From Batillaria attramentaria (Eukaryota; Mollusca; Gastropoda; Batillariidae), in assembly GCA_018292915.2 (NCBI GenBank), contig JACVVK020000001.1:3172501-3236500 (forward strand): 64,000 nucleotides of DNA. Reading direction: 5' to 3'. Made by a program: the position numbers and the translations under genes. Shown in pieces: positions 1 to 12,212 of this stretch (its first letter is position 1; each line of letters starts with the position of its first letter). Under the pieces are notes generated by a model that was not told where the DNA came from, did no database searches, and saw only the letters and a list, made by a program, of their open reading frames with translations.

Positions 1-1026
1 GGGGCCCCTTTGGGAAGGCCAGGCTGTGAATAATTATATTGTCAGTTTTGAAGCCGCAATGAGCTTGTCTGTATACAACAACGTCGCGGAAAAAAAATCC
101 ATCAAACGCGCTTAATCACTTGCTTCAAAACAGTCACTTATGTCAAGATATATTTCACAGAACAGACTTATAGCGCGAAGCCTCGCGTAATCAAGGCTAG
201 CTTATGAAACGAAGACGCTGACTGGGCTGGTCTCAACGCAACAAAGTAGTCGTGCAGGAAAAGCACCGCAGCTTCAAATCAAAGAAAGTCATATTTCTCT
301 GATATCAGACGCCGCAAAGTTCAGAAAATGAAATGGTCTCCATCCGCCAACTGAACGGAGCATCGTTTATTCTGGCAAACAGTCTTACCGCTTAGTAACT
401 GACATTTCCCATCCTTCCATTCGACGCGCATAGTGTTATTTTAATGTCTACAAACACCAAATGTTCGTCAAACGCCTGGATGGACGAACCGACTACTGTC
501 AATCAAAAGGATCGAGCCCCCAGAATTCAGCCAATCGCGTCCTGCGGCAAAATAAACACAACACGTGGCATGGTCTGGCAAACATTTTGCAGGACACTAC
601 AAAGAGGGAAGCACATGCAGTTTGGTACGACCGAAACATGGAAAGAAAGCAGTAAGCCTGTTGACGTCATTTGAGAAAAAAGACCATTACGTCAATCTCT
701 TTCATCTTAAAATCACCCGCCTTTTTCCACATACAATGACGTCAGGGACGTACTGTGATTTTGCCAGTGCACGGCAGAGTAAAGGGGCGGAGCTTGCCGA
801 GACGAGTCGTTCATTGTCAGCAGTGCTTCAGTACAAATTATCATAATTATATCTATCTATCTATGTAATTTATTCATTTCTGTTCAATTATTATGTAATT
901 ACTCAATCGAGGCCAGCGAAGTTATGAAAATCGTTCACCGTCAGTGTGCAAATGTAGCAATACTTCCTGTGATGCGTTGTATTGTTTCATTCCTATACTT
1001 CTCTGTTTTAGTGACCAAGTGTGGGA
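1..1026. other. Intergenic, nothing recognised
   Basis: Short overlapping open frames around 444-846 have no family features or splice context. No repeat family was recognised. Confidence 0.5.
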
Positions 1027-1034
1027 TGTGTGTG

Positions 1035-1119
<85 letters not shown>
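1027..1119. repeat. (TG)n(AG)n microsatellite
   Basis: About 38 TG units followed by an AG run. Confidence 0.95.
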
Positions 1120-1120
<1 letters not shown>

Positions 1121-1301
1121 GTACAATTTCACATATTTATATATGAGTTAAGTGATCTTAAACTGATTTTATGTGTCGTATGCTCGCCCGCATGAATTGT
1201 CCTACGGGGATAAATAAAGTATTTTTGACTTTAACTTTGACTTGACTTCAGTCACAAGTAAACAGCTTTGGAGATTCGTGAGTGGCATCTTACGGGACTT
1301 C

Positions 1302-2061
1302 ATTATCCGTGGCAACTCTAATAGGACAAATGTCCTACAGCTGTCGGAAACAGTATAAAACATCTGTCCAGCATCATCAGAATCATGATAACTATAATTA
1401 TCCGTGGCAACTCTAATAGGATAAATGTCCTACAGCTGTCGGAAATAGTATAAAACATCTGTCCAGCATCATCAGAATCATGATAACTATAATTATCCGT
1501 GGCAACTCTAATAGGACAAATGTCCTACAGCTGTCGGAAACAGTATAAAACATCTGTCCAGCATCATCAGAATCATGATAACTATAATTATCCGTGGCAA
1601 CTCTAATAGGACAAATGTCCTACAGCTGTCGGAAACAGTATAAAACATCTGTCCAGCATCATCAGAATCATAATAACTATAATTATCCGTGGCAACTCTA
1701 ATAGGATAAATGTCCTACAGCTGTCGGAAATAGTATAAAACATCTGTCCAGCATCATCAGAATCATGATAACTATAATTATCCGTGGCAACTCTAATAGG
1801 ATAAATGTCCTACAGCTGTCGGAAATAGTATAAAACATCTGTCCAGCATCATCAGAATCATGATAACTATAATTATCCGTGGCAACTCTAATAGGACAAA
1901 TGTCCTACAGCTGTCGGAAACAGTATAAAACATCTGTCCAGCATCATCAGAATCATGATAACTATAATTATCCGTGGCAACTCTAATAGGATAAATGTCC
2001 TACAGCTGTCGGAAATAGTATAAAACATCTGTCCAGCATCATCAGAATCATGATAACTATG
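1302..2061. repeat. 95-bp tandem repeat, 8 copies
   Basis: ATTATCCGTGGCAACTCTAA recurs at 1302, 1397, 1492, 1587, 1682, 1777, 1872 and 1967, an exact 95-bp period. Copies differ almost only at two linked positions (AGGACAAAT...GAAACAG versus AGGATAAAT...GAAATAG). Each carries the inverted repeat AGGACAAATGTCCT. Confidence 0.95.
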
Positions 2062-2534
2062 GAAATAATAGGACATACTTAATGTCTGTCTTGGTGAGAA
2101 AGTAATCGGACATTTTGAAAATGAACCGGATTATGACCTATGTCCGATGCACATATAAAGCTCTGATCTAACGTCCCCTCCCCCACCCACCCACCAACCT
2201 CCCATGTCCCATATGCTCATCTCGCATCTATAGTGGCTTTTACACTGACCATCGGAAAGCCTCAACGAAGTGATGTAAAACCCAGCGCAGAGTAAAAGGG
2301 TCTAAGCGCTTATCAAATCTGTGACACTTACGCCCATTTTTTTTTTTTTTTTTTTTTATCAGACAACAGTAGTGAGACGTGAGTGTTTTGTTGTCTCTTT
2401 CTGTGTCGGGGAGGTCAACGTCCCGTTTGCTTCCGTTGATGCGACCTGTCTGACTGCGGAAAAGACGCATAAAACCGAAGATGCAAGACAAATGCCTTAG
2501 CGGTCCCTGCTCTGTTGACCAGTAAACAAGCCCT

Positions 2535-2826
2535 GGGCCCGTATGTAATAGTCGAGGTTAGGGCTTTTAACCCTGGGTTAGAGTCTAACCTCGAACTAAA
2601 CTAGCTCTAGAGTTAAATTTTCTGTGTTTTGTTTGGGTTTTTTTTAAATCAAGAAGCGGGCCCATTCCAGCAAGGTGCCTATGCCGTTATAGGATTTTTT
2701 TTTCTTCCTTTCTTTGCTTCCTTTTTTTTTAAATTAATTTTGCTTGTGGGTTTCTTTTGTCGTAGTCAGTCTGGATTAGGCCCGTAGCCGTGGGTTAAAT
2801 TAACCTCGACTTTTACATACGGGCCC
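2535..2826 (-). mobile_element. MITE family A, copy 1
   Basis: Ends GGGCCCGTATGTAA and TTACATACGGGCCC are inverted repeats that continue into GTCGAGGTTA. The interior shares the aagaagcgggcccattccagc block with copies at 24973 and 28002, in the opposite orientation. No clear target duplication. Confidence 0.8.
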
Positions 2827-3199
2827 TGAACACTTTCTGGGTTTTTGTTGTTGTTGTTTAGTTTTTTTTTCCTGTCTACATCTCTGTGGTTAGGACTTTA
2901 CAAGGTATATGTACAAGTACCTGTTTATGTTCAGAAAAAGGTACGACTGTTCTGTTGTCGCTTTTGATTGTAACTATTATTGCAGTTTGGAGTGATAATA
3001 AACTGAAAAAGACCGAGAAGAGAAGACTTTGACAAGTGTGGCCATTTTTATTTATCATAGGCTTTTTGCCTTGAGCTAACAGTTCTCTAGCCCCCCGCTG
3101 TAGTCCGACCATTTCGCCTGTAATGCGTTCACGCCACATGGCGCCCTTCAGGGGTCGTGACGGTCGCCTCGCCAACTGCATGGTCTGATAGGGACACGC

Positions 3200-3420
3200 G
3201 ATCGACAGGCGGGGTGAGAGAGGGGGGGGAGGGGCAGGGGCTTTAGGGGAAGGGGGGGGGGAGGACCTTTACCTGCATGGCCCCTGCCCCTGCTCTAGCT
3301 CTCCCTCCCCGGCCCCCCAACCACCCCCAAACCTTCTTCCCCAAACTCCCACCTCCCCTTTTCAGCCCTCATGCTGTTTGTCCCACCGTGTCCCACGCAC
3401 ACTGTTTCACATGAACATAG
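3200..3420. other. G-rich/C-rich tract
   Basis: Runs of G (3215-3265) followed by runs of C (3290-3350); no gene seen. Could form quadruplexes, inferred only from composition. Confidence 0.4.
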
Positions 3421-4048
3421 CACGGCCGCTCTATAGCTAGTGCAGGCCATTGAGAACGGGCTCGAGCGGTTAGAATTTTGTTGATAGTGTGTATGTTAGA
3501 AAACAAGGCCTCGGGCACCGGGGGCCTATTATACACCTACCCTATACACCTTGTGTACAGACTTGACTGCAGACTTTCTTATTCAGTGTTGACACAGTGC
3601 ACGCGGTGAATCATGTACCGGACCTTTTGATTAGGGACCCTCTACTTCGGCCGCAGGGGCAGATCAGGACAACTTACAGCAGAAAGCTGGTGACGGCTAG
3701 TACACACAGGCTGAATTCAGTCATATACTGACTCGATGTCCGCGAACCTATGACTGGAAATTAGCCACCTCGTGCTTGTGTTCACCGCTTTAATATCAAC
3801 TTTAAATCCTGGGATTATTTCAGCGACAGTGTTTACCTCGTCTGACACAAAAAAGTGACAACGTAACGCGGTTGACATATCCGTACGCCGGTGCAAGAAG
3901 AAAAAGAGGTGTGCCCCGACAACACAAACGTTTGAGAAGCGCATGAGTTGACAGACAAGCTTGTGTCTACCTTGACTTGAAGTGTATACAGCTTTGGACT
4001 TAAAGTAAGAGGGAAGGAGATTCTTTTCTTTGCGCTGCAAAACAAAGG

Positions 4049-4283
4049 ATGTGGGCTGCACGCGGAAACAGGTTAACCCCTCTTCTCGTCGTAACTGTAT
4101 TGGTTCTAAGTTACAGTGTGTCTTCGAGTGCAAAACGGAGCAGAGCTTCCAGACTTTCAGAGAGAAGATCTAGTGAAGTGAAGCAGGAAGAGAACAAGGA
4201 CTCTGAGCGTGATGTCGTTTCGAACACGGGGCACAAGTCGGATTTTAACGTTGCCAATGAAAATGGAGAAAGTCAGTGCAAAG
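4049..4283 (+). CDS. Gene 1 exon 1: signal peptide and basic start
   Basis: Starts at the ATG at 4049: two basic residues, then a hydrophobic core [13 protein letters not shown] with a likely cleavage after SSSA. The rest is Lys/Arg/Ser/Glu-rich and ends in a single Cys. The donor AAAG|GTAAGT leaves phase 1. No ATG in this frame lies closer to the signal core. The 5' UTR and promoter upstream could not be defined. Confidence 0.75.
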
Positions 4284-6154
4284 GTAAGTACTTTTGCCAA
4301 GCGTGCATCTCCGTCACAGGCCAGGAACATGGATGTACGCAGTTTGAGTGTGTGCATGGTGATGAGAAGATTCGGCTAGTCTCTTAAAGGCAGAATATTG
4401 TGGTGGTACAGGCTGCATATAGACCTGAAAAGCAAGGTCCGTGGTATCGCATGTATGTAGGTGTGTATTGGATGTTGGTATGTATGTAGGCGTGCTTGTA
4501 TGTATGTCTGTATGTATAATGTGTGTATGTACGTTTCTATGTATGTATGTATGTATGTATGTATGTATGTATGTATGTATGTTTTATCCGTATTTATTAA
4601 AGTGATTATTTATCTATTATTCATGTATTTAGTTATCACCTTTTTATATAAATATTTGTAAAGCGCCTAGAGCCGCGGCTTTGACAATTAGGCGCTATAA
4701 AATCCTCATGATTATAATATCATTATTATTGAAAGTGCAAATGTAAAGAAGCACTCTCAGGAACACTGACGCGTTGATGTTGTCAAAATAGCAGACATTA
4801 GGGTGAAAAGCGGCCTACTGTAGTCCTGTTTTGTATCCTTTTACCTTCAGCAAGGTACAGTCAAACTGGTTGCTTTTTTCTGTCGTCTTTCACATACTAC
4901 CCGCTAATGTGTGCGTTTGGTAGCCTGCCGTTTGTTATATAGTTGCTCCGTTTTCTGTGACAAATGTCACAGTGTTCGAGTATACTGCGATTGATTTATT
5001 TTTTCTATTTTAGTCGATTATACATGAATGGTTGGATAGAGGCATCTGGTTTGACGCATAAGACCGGACCTGTTTGAGAGCAAAGAGGAATGATTCTTAT
5101 TGATTGCGGCCTTTATTTGGACATTGGCAATATTATCAACCGTAATCGTATGAAGTGTGTGGCACGTACACGATTTACAAGCCTGCATAAGCATAAGATA
5201 CAACATGCAGTTGCCGGAGATACTTTGACCCGTGATATTTTTCTTACTTTCCTAGAATTTTGATACTTTTCTGGAAGTTTCTTTCTCGCTCATTCGGGCC
5301 GATCGTCGGGGGGGGGGGGGTCTCTCAGGGTACTCAGCCCTGCTTTCTCCCCTGAAAATGAATGCAATTCTAAATTCTGAAACTTAAATAGCTGAGCTGA
5401 CCCGTCGCACCACATGAGTGTAACTTATGTGTTCATATCCAGTGAGTGAGAGGTTGCGTGTGATTCACGTGAGCGTGCGTGTTGGGTTGAGTTCGTGGCG
5501 CCGCTTTGACCCGATTCAAGAAATTGGGTACAATACTCAGTTATTATTATTATTATTATTATTATTATTTATTTTTTGATGAGAATGACATTAAAATCTG
5601 TGACACCTGGTAAGTGCACGCATGTCAAACGGAAAAAGACACAAGCTACAGTCAGGAGCAGTCAAGTGACTGCTTTACGTCATTTAACTGTCACCGCAAG
5701 CCTCGTGGCCCTAATGTCCCAGTAAAAAGGTCAGCGGTGATAGGCATAAGCCCCATGGAACATACATTTGCTTGTCAGCACGGTAATCAGATAATTGAGC
5801 ACTCATCGCCTACGGCATACACTTCACACGAGCTGGCCAGCGGGAAGATGGGGCAAAGCGAGGATGGGAAGGGAGGGCATTGTGATTAGGTACCCAGTTG
5901 AGGCCGGTTCAGGAAAATGATGATCAGGATTTATAAGCTGCAAAATTGTGAGGCTTTTAAGAAACATCTCATTTATCTTGGGATAGTTTTTTTTTTCCCC
6001 GATTGTTATACTTTTCACCAGTGTTGGTTTGGTTAAACATACATTTTTCATGGTCACGAATCATGCAGAGCTTGCCAAAAGCATTAAGACCTGTGCCAGA
6101 TCTTAGTTTTCATTCGAGTTTTCAGTTCTGAGTCCGTCGTGTTATCAGTAGTCC

Positions 6155-6219
<65 letters not shown>

Positions 6220-6246
6220 GCATTTTCTAGTTGGCAGAGCTCATGG

Positions 6247-6334
<88 letters not shown>

Positions 6335-6547
6335 AAATGTAATATTTTATTCATCCACTGACTACAAGTTCAGCGGGACCACACTGTCTAGTACAAATTC
6401 ATTCCTAGAACAAACAGAGCGTGACAGGAAATAAACGGACGTGAACACTCCCCACTCAAGCGCATGGAATAAAGCCCGTATATGACAGATTATACTGCCA
6501 AATATTAACGCCAGCAAATGACGCTGTCGCCTTTTGGTTTACATGCC

Positions 6548-6618
<71 letters not shown>

Positions 6619-6636
6619 GACACAGCCTTTATGCCA

Positions 6637-6701
<65 letters not shown>

Positions 6702-6880
6702 CGCGCGCGCGCGCGCGCGACAGACACGAAGACAGGTAGGGGGGAGGGGAGTGGGGATGGTACCTGCACACCGGTGTGGGACGGAGTAAAGGTGGGCTGT
6801 TGAGAAACGGGCTCGTTTTACTGGGCTTGCATCATCGTGTGAGGATCGTACGATCTCACGCTGGCTTTTTGTTGGCCGCC

Positions 6881-6919
<39 letters not shown>

Positions 6920-7045
6920 ACAGAGAAAGTGTACGGGCCGGCTTGAGGTGAAGGCGGCTATCTCTCCCACAGGCTAAGAGCACAGCCTGCATTAGGCTCT
7001 CGTACGATTAACTAGCGTACTGGTTAATCGCTCGGGTATTCGCAT

Positions 7046-7109
<64 letters not shown>

Positions 7110-7142
7110 TACCCGGAACAATTATTGCCGCGTTGTAAGACG

Positions 7143-7193
<51 letters not shown>

Positions 7194-10100
7194 TGTGTGT
7201 GTGTGTGTTCCTCAAACAAAACTTTCCTTCTGTGGCGTGATACTATGACGGTGTCGCAGCCAGTCAGGCCTTGAACTGTCACCGCCTTCCGTTCCTATCA
7301 CACCATGTTGACTGGTTGGCCCCCGTGTCCACAACTGTACGCACCGTGCACTCTTGCTGACATTCGACCTATCCTGTAGGCTTTCGTGGACGTGTGTAAT
7401 ATTATATACGACCCCTACGACTGGTTTGCTCTTTTTGGTATCACACGATGCAGCTTTTTTGGTGTGTTTGCTATAATATATAGCGCCTACGATTGGCTGA
7501 TTCTCTTTGTAATACCACACGGCAACTGAAGAGTCTTGGTTGTGTGTTATATAATATTCGACGCCTGCGAACTAATTGTTTCTCAGACTGTATGATTTCA
7601 CTCGGTGAATCTGATAACAATCGGGCTAGCAGTGATCGGATTTGGAGAATCGCGCGTGAAAACTTGAAGTAGTTGCGTCTACTGATTTTCCTTGTCATTG
7701 ATCTGGAGTATTACATATTCGTCCCTTCCTGCTATGACAAAGATCTCGCATCAAGGAAAAAAAACGCCGTGTTCGATCTTTCCAGTGTGACATCAGCTTT
7801 AACATGACATTTTGAGGTTGTAGTTTTGAGGTATTAGTCAGTCTGGATATTCGGTGTGATGGATTTTAACTGACGGTCTTAAAATTAATGTTCTCATTAA
7901 GCTTTTACCGTTTAAGCTTTGTCAATGTCATTGTTAGTTTACCGTCGAAATTTCTGTTTCGTGAGGAGACCATGCGACCTCTACCCCGCTCCTCACTCCC
8001 TCCTTCCACCCACACCCCCCTCCATCTTAACACCCTCATATTATAATCATTCCATTTTCCTTTTATCAACACCTAAAAACGCGGGTACAGTACCTGAGAA
8101 AGCTAAACAAAGTTGTAACAGCGTTACGCCCGCGGTGCCCCCCGTCGAGTGGCGAGGAGAGCAAACAGATTAAGTAGGGTAGGTCCACCTTGCCTGCGTT
8201 TTGGCGCGCACTCAGTTCATTGACTGGAAGTCGTACGATATGGGAATTCCCTCCTACGCACCGCTTGCTTCGCAGTCGATGGGCCGGCCGCTCCGTCTTT
8301 GTCAACTTTTGAAACAGCCCCTCTCTCTGGCCTCTCCCTCTCCTTCCTGCCCCGGCTTTTGTAAATGTAGTACAAGGCAAAAGCCTCCCTCCCTCCCTCT
8401 TCCTCGTCAAGTCAGTACAACATGCTTCACGCTGTTTTTTCCTTGTCCGGAAAGTGGCGTGATGTGACTTGAAAAGTCCTACGCGGAACACCGAGTGTTA
8501 GGTGTAGTGCGTTTTGTGAGCTGAAATGGGTCATTGACCTGGTGGCGAAGGTGCTAATGCTTCCATTTTCTTGTTTCTTTTTTTAAAAGGGTGGGTGGAT
8601 GGGTGGGTGTTTAGGGGTTTAACGTCCTTTTCCACCACAAAGGGTGATATCAAAGACTGGGCAACGATGAAAAAGCCAGCACAATATTTGGCCCCAGCCG
8701 GCATCGAACTCACGACCCGAGCATTAGAAGTCCAACGCTCTTCGACCACCCCACTTCTTCGTTTTTTTTTTTTTTTTTGGTTTTTTTTTGCTGCCCCATC
8801 TCTTTTCCAGCTCAAGTGGTGTTGCTCCCAGGTCATGGTTGGAATCCATGGAGGGCTTGAAAGGGTGGGGCAATTTTTATTATGCATGAGGATGGAGATG
8901 AGGATGATGGTAAGATGATGCCATGGAAGTCCGTGTGGTTTGGGACTGCGGGACAGGGCCGCATTCCACGCTTCCTGCCATAAATATCCTGGCGTTAACC
9001 AGGCCGGGAACTACGGCACCTGCGGTGCCGGCCGTGTAATCATCCGCATCATAAGACCAAGGGAAGCACCCCAAAGTCGCAAACTGGGTGAATCTCGGCT
9101 GTGTGGCAACAGCCTTCCCATTGGGCCCATAGCACACCCGCTCTGGGTAGGAGCCGATTTAGGTAGGCAAAATCCCGCTTGCCTCGGCTGGGATTCGAAC
9201 CCGGATCTCCCGGTCTATGGTCCGAAGTGCTAACCACTGCACTACGGGGGCAGGTTGTGCATGACTTTGTGTTTCAGTGGTGTGACGGTGCGCAGGTTTC
9301 AAATGCACGAGGCCTCAAAATGCCTATATATTTCCTATTAGCCGACCCAGGCATCATAGTCGCCCCTGAAAATGCTTCAACGTAGAAGTAAAAATTACCA
9401 TGCACAGACCATTTAAGGGCACGTACCTGACAGGGGTTTGAAAAAAACAATCGAATATCTTCCTTCCGCTCAGCTCACTGCAGCAATGCGAGTCTACATG
9501 TACTTTGTTTAAGCCAGAAAGCCACTTCACTGAAATCCACTCGCGTCGCCTCTGCTTGCCATGTAGGCAAAAAGGCCCAGCTTCATTGGCAGTGTGCCTT
9601 CTGTTACAACCCCCTGGCAAGCACCTTGCCCTACAAATGCTGAAATCACGAAAATCACACTGAAATTTCGTGATAACCAGAAATCATCAGTTACAAACTA
9701 GCACGCTCGCCAAATGTGGTCCTTCAAATAAACACCATACTTGGCCCCACGGTCAGTTTGTATTATTACGTCTGCTGTGACACACCAAAACAGCTCAGAA
9801 CGGTCTGTGGGCCTAAAAATCTTAGAATAAGGACATTTAATGCTTCCGACTTGGGCCTGCGGAGCCTGAGGTACCGGGTTCCGAATCCATTTGTGGCATG
9901 AATTTGGTTAGGGATTTTCTTCACCAAATCAAGCCACAATTTGTGCAAACTCATTTGCAGTGCCTGCCTCGCCTCGGCCTTTGTACATGCGCATGCATAG
10001 GTAATTTGTTGTATCAAGACAGTGTGCATCTGTGAATACCAACTGATTCAAACCGGGGAAACAGATAACCAACACGCCCAACTACACTGACATTAGTCCT

Positions 10101-10528
10101 TAACATCATGATGTTAAGGTTGGTCAGTTAGTGGGGGAGAGTATAGTGATATGATATAATCACAACTTTTCTCGTCTCGGTTTACAAATACATGTGCCTC
10201 CGGTCGTCATTTCGATCGCGGGTAGTCTTGATTAACCATGATTGGTCAAACGCACTTCCGGCTGTACGACGCGCGTCAGGTCTTCTCAGAAATGGTGTAG
10301 CCATCAGCGGGTGGAAGTTTGGGGAAATGTTTCTAGACTGATTAGGCAGCGGCGTTATTATGTCCAAGCAGCCAGTGTTACGGGTGGTAAACATGTTTTC
10401 GAGCGTACAGGCGCACTCACGAGCGAAACCGACTGTTCCAACACTAATGTTGGCTTAGTAAAGTTGGATATCAGCCCTTTTAAAAGTTGACCTCTAATCA
10501 GTACAGCCATGCAGAGCCCGCTTAACCG

Positions 10529-10585
<57 letters not shown>

Positions 10586-12150
10586 CCACCGAGGGTCCCG
10601 ACCGAAGACTATCAGATGTCTGCATATAAAATCTATGAAGCCCTTCTTATGCCCGTTCAACCCTGTTCCGGGTCTGTCGATAACTCCCCTCCCCTGCGAC
10701 GACGGCCAAATCGGGCTAATCGAGACCGAGCCGAGCTAAGTGATACCTGAGAAGGAAAAAAACCAAAAATACTCGGCGACAAGGAAGTGGACAGTTGCGA
10801 ACAACTTTGAGGTTCCCGTGTTATTTCACAGTGCGCACAGAAGCGGTGAAAACTGTCGCTTTCCTCAGCACAGTACATTCTCAGCCTGTTTCGAGATTAT
10901 TGCCTGCATGAGTTGTCTCCCTTGCCGCAACAAGCACGCATATTTCGTGGCAGAGCACAAAGCTGCCACGAAGAATGCTGCGGGTCTGTGTAGGCACGGG
11001 GGACAACTCATGCAGAGAGTAATCTCGAACGGGTTGAGAATGTACTGTGCTGGTGAATGCGACAGTTTTGACCGTATCTGTGCACACTGTGAAATAACTT
11101 GACACGGGAACCTCAAAGTTGTTCGCAACTGTCCACTTTCCTTGTCACCGAGTATTTTTGTTTTTTCCTTCTTAGGTATCATCAAAGATGCTACGGTCTT
11201 TGGTATCACTTAGTTCGTCTCGGTTAGCCCGACTTGGCCGTCGTCGCAGGGGCCTAGAGTTATCGACGGACCCGGAACAGGGTTGATGCCCGTGTGGAGC
11301 GTGTGAATGTGTACTTTGTTTTACCTCTCACCTTACTTTCAGATCGTAATCTTTGTGCACACAATACAGTCTGTGTGTAAAGTGGGAATGTAGTCTTGAC
11401 ACCCGCAGCTGAACGACGCGGAAAACAAACGACCTGCCATTATGTAAGGGTCACACAGTACTGGATTACCCGCAGTTCACCTGACTCACTATACAGATGA
11501 ACGTCAGAATGGCAAACAATCTGCGCAGCATGCACGCAAATGCTTGGTATACAAATCCTTTCAACTTAGAAAGTTGATTTGTTGTTGTTGTTTGTTTGTG
11601 TTGTAGAGATCGCGAAAAGCCACTGCATTTTGATGGAAATTTCTAGACCATCACAGAACATGCTGGTGCTGTAACGTCAGTAGATTACGTCACCTTGGAA
11701 AGATTTCGAACTTGCCCGTAAGTTGAGGATTGTTCTGGATCTGACCTGTTTAGGGGGGTAGTATATAAGCAGCCCTGCACAGCGTTCTGGGTTCTTCTTC
11801 TTTCATGAAATTGTTCTCCGCGCATCTTCTGTTGTATTCTGTTGTATCCCGTGTCTTCTCTGCGAGTGCACGAAGAGAGCGACCTAGCAGGAGTAAAATA
11901 CAACAGTTTGTTTGGGCTTCTTGCACACATATTCATCGAATGTTGTCCTAAACAACGGTATCTGTAGCTTTCGATGACGTGCAGGAGTCTCAGTCTTGAT
12001 TGACGCGCCCCCGTACTGCGCAACGACTGGTTTTGCATGACTGAGAATTTGGTTACATGTCTAGTTATTAAGTGGTCAGTTACGTTACACTGCATGTACG
12101 AGCACGAGACTCGATACAGGAATCTCTTAGGCTGAGTAGTTTGTAAATGT

Positions 12151-12212
<62 letters not shown>

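Noticed and set aside
6456..7282. Long frames of alternating Cys-Val or Thr-His
   Set aside because: Readings of CA/TG microsatellites. The same holds for similar frames near 12147, 16335, 17648, 31053, 41422, 57813, 61301 and 62383.
8066..8491. 141-codon - strand frame
   Set aside because: No domain, no splice or start context, Arg-rich composition from a GC-rich stretch.
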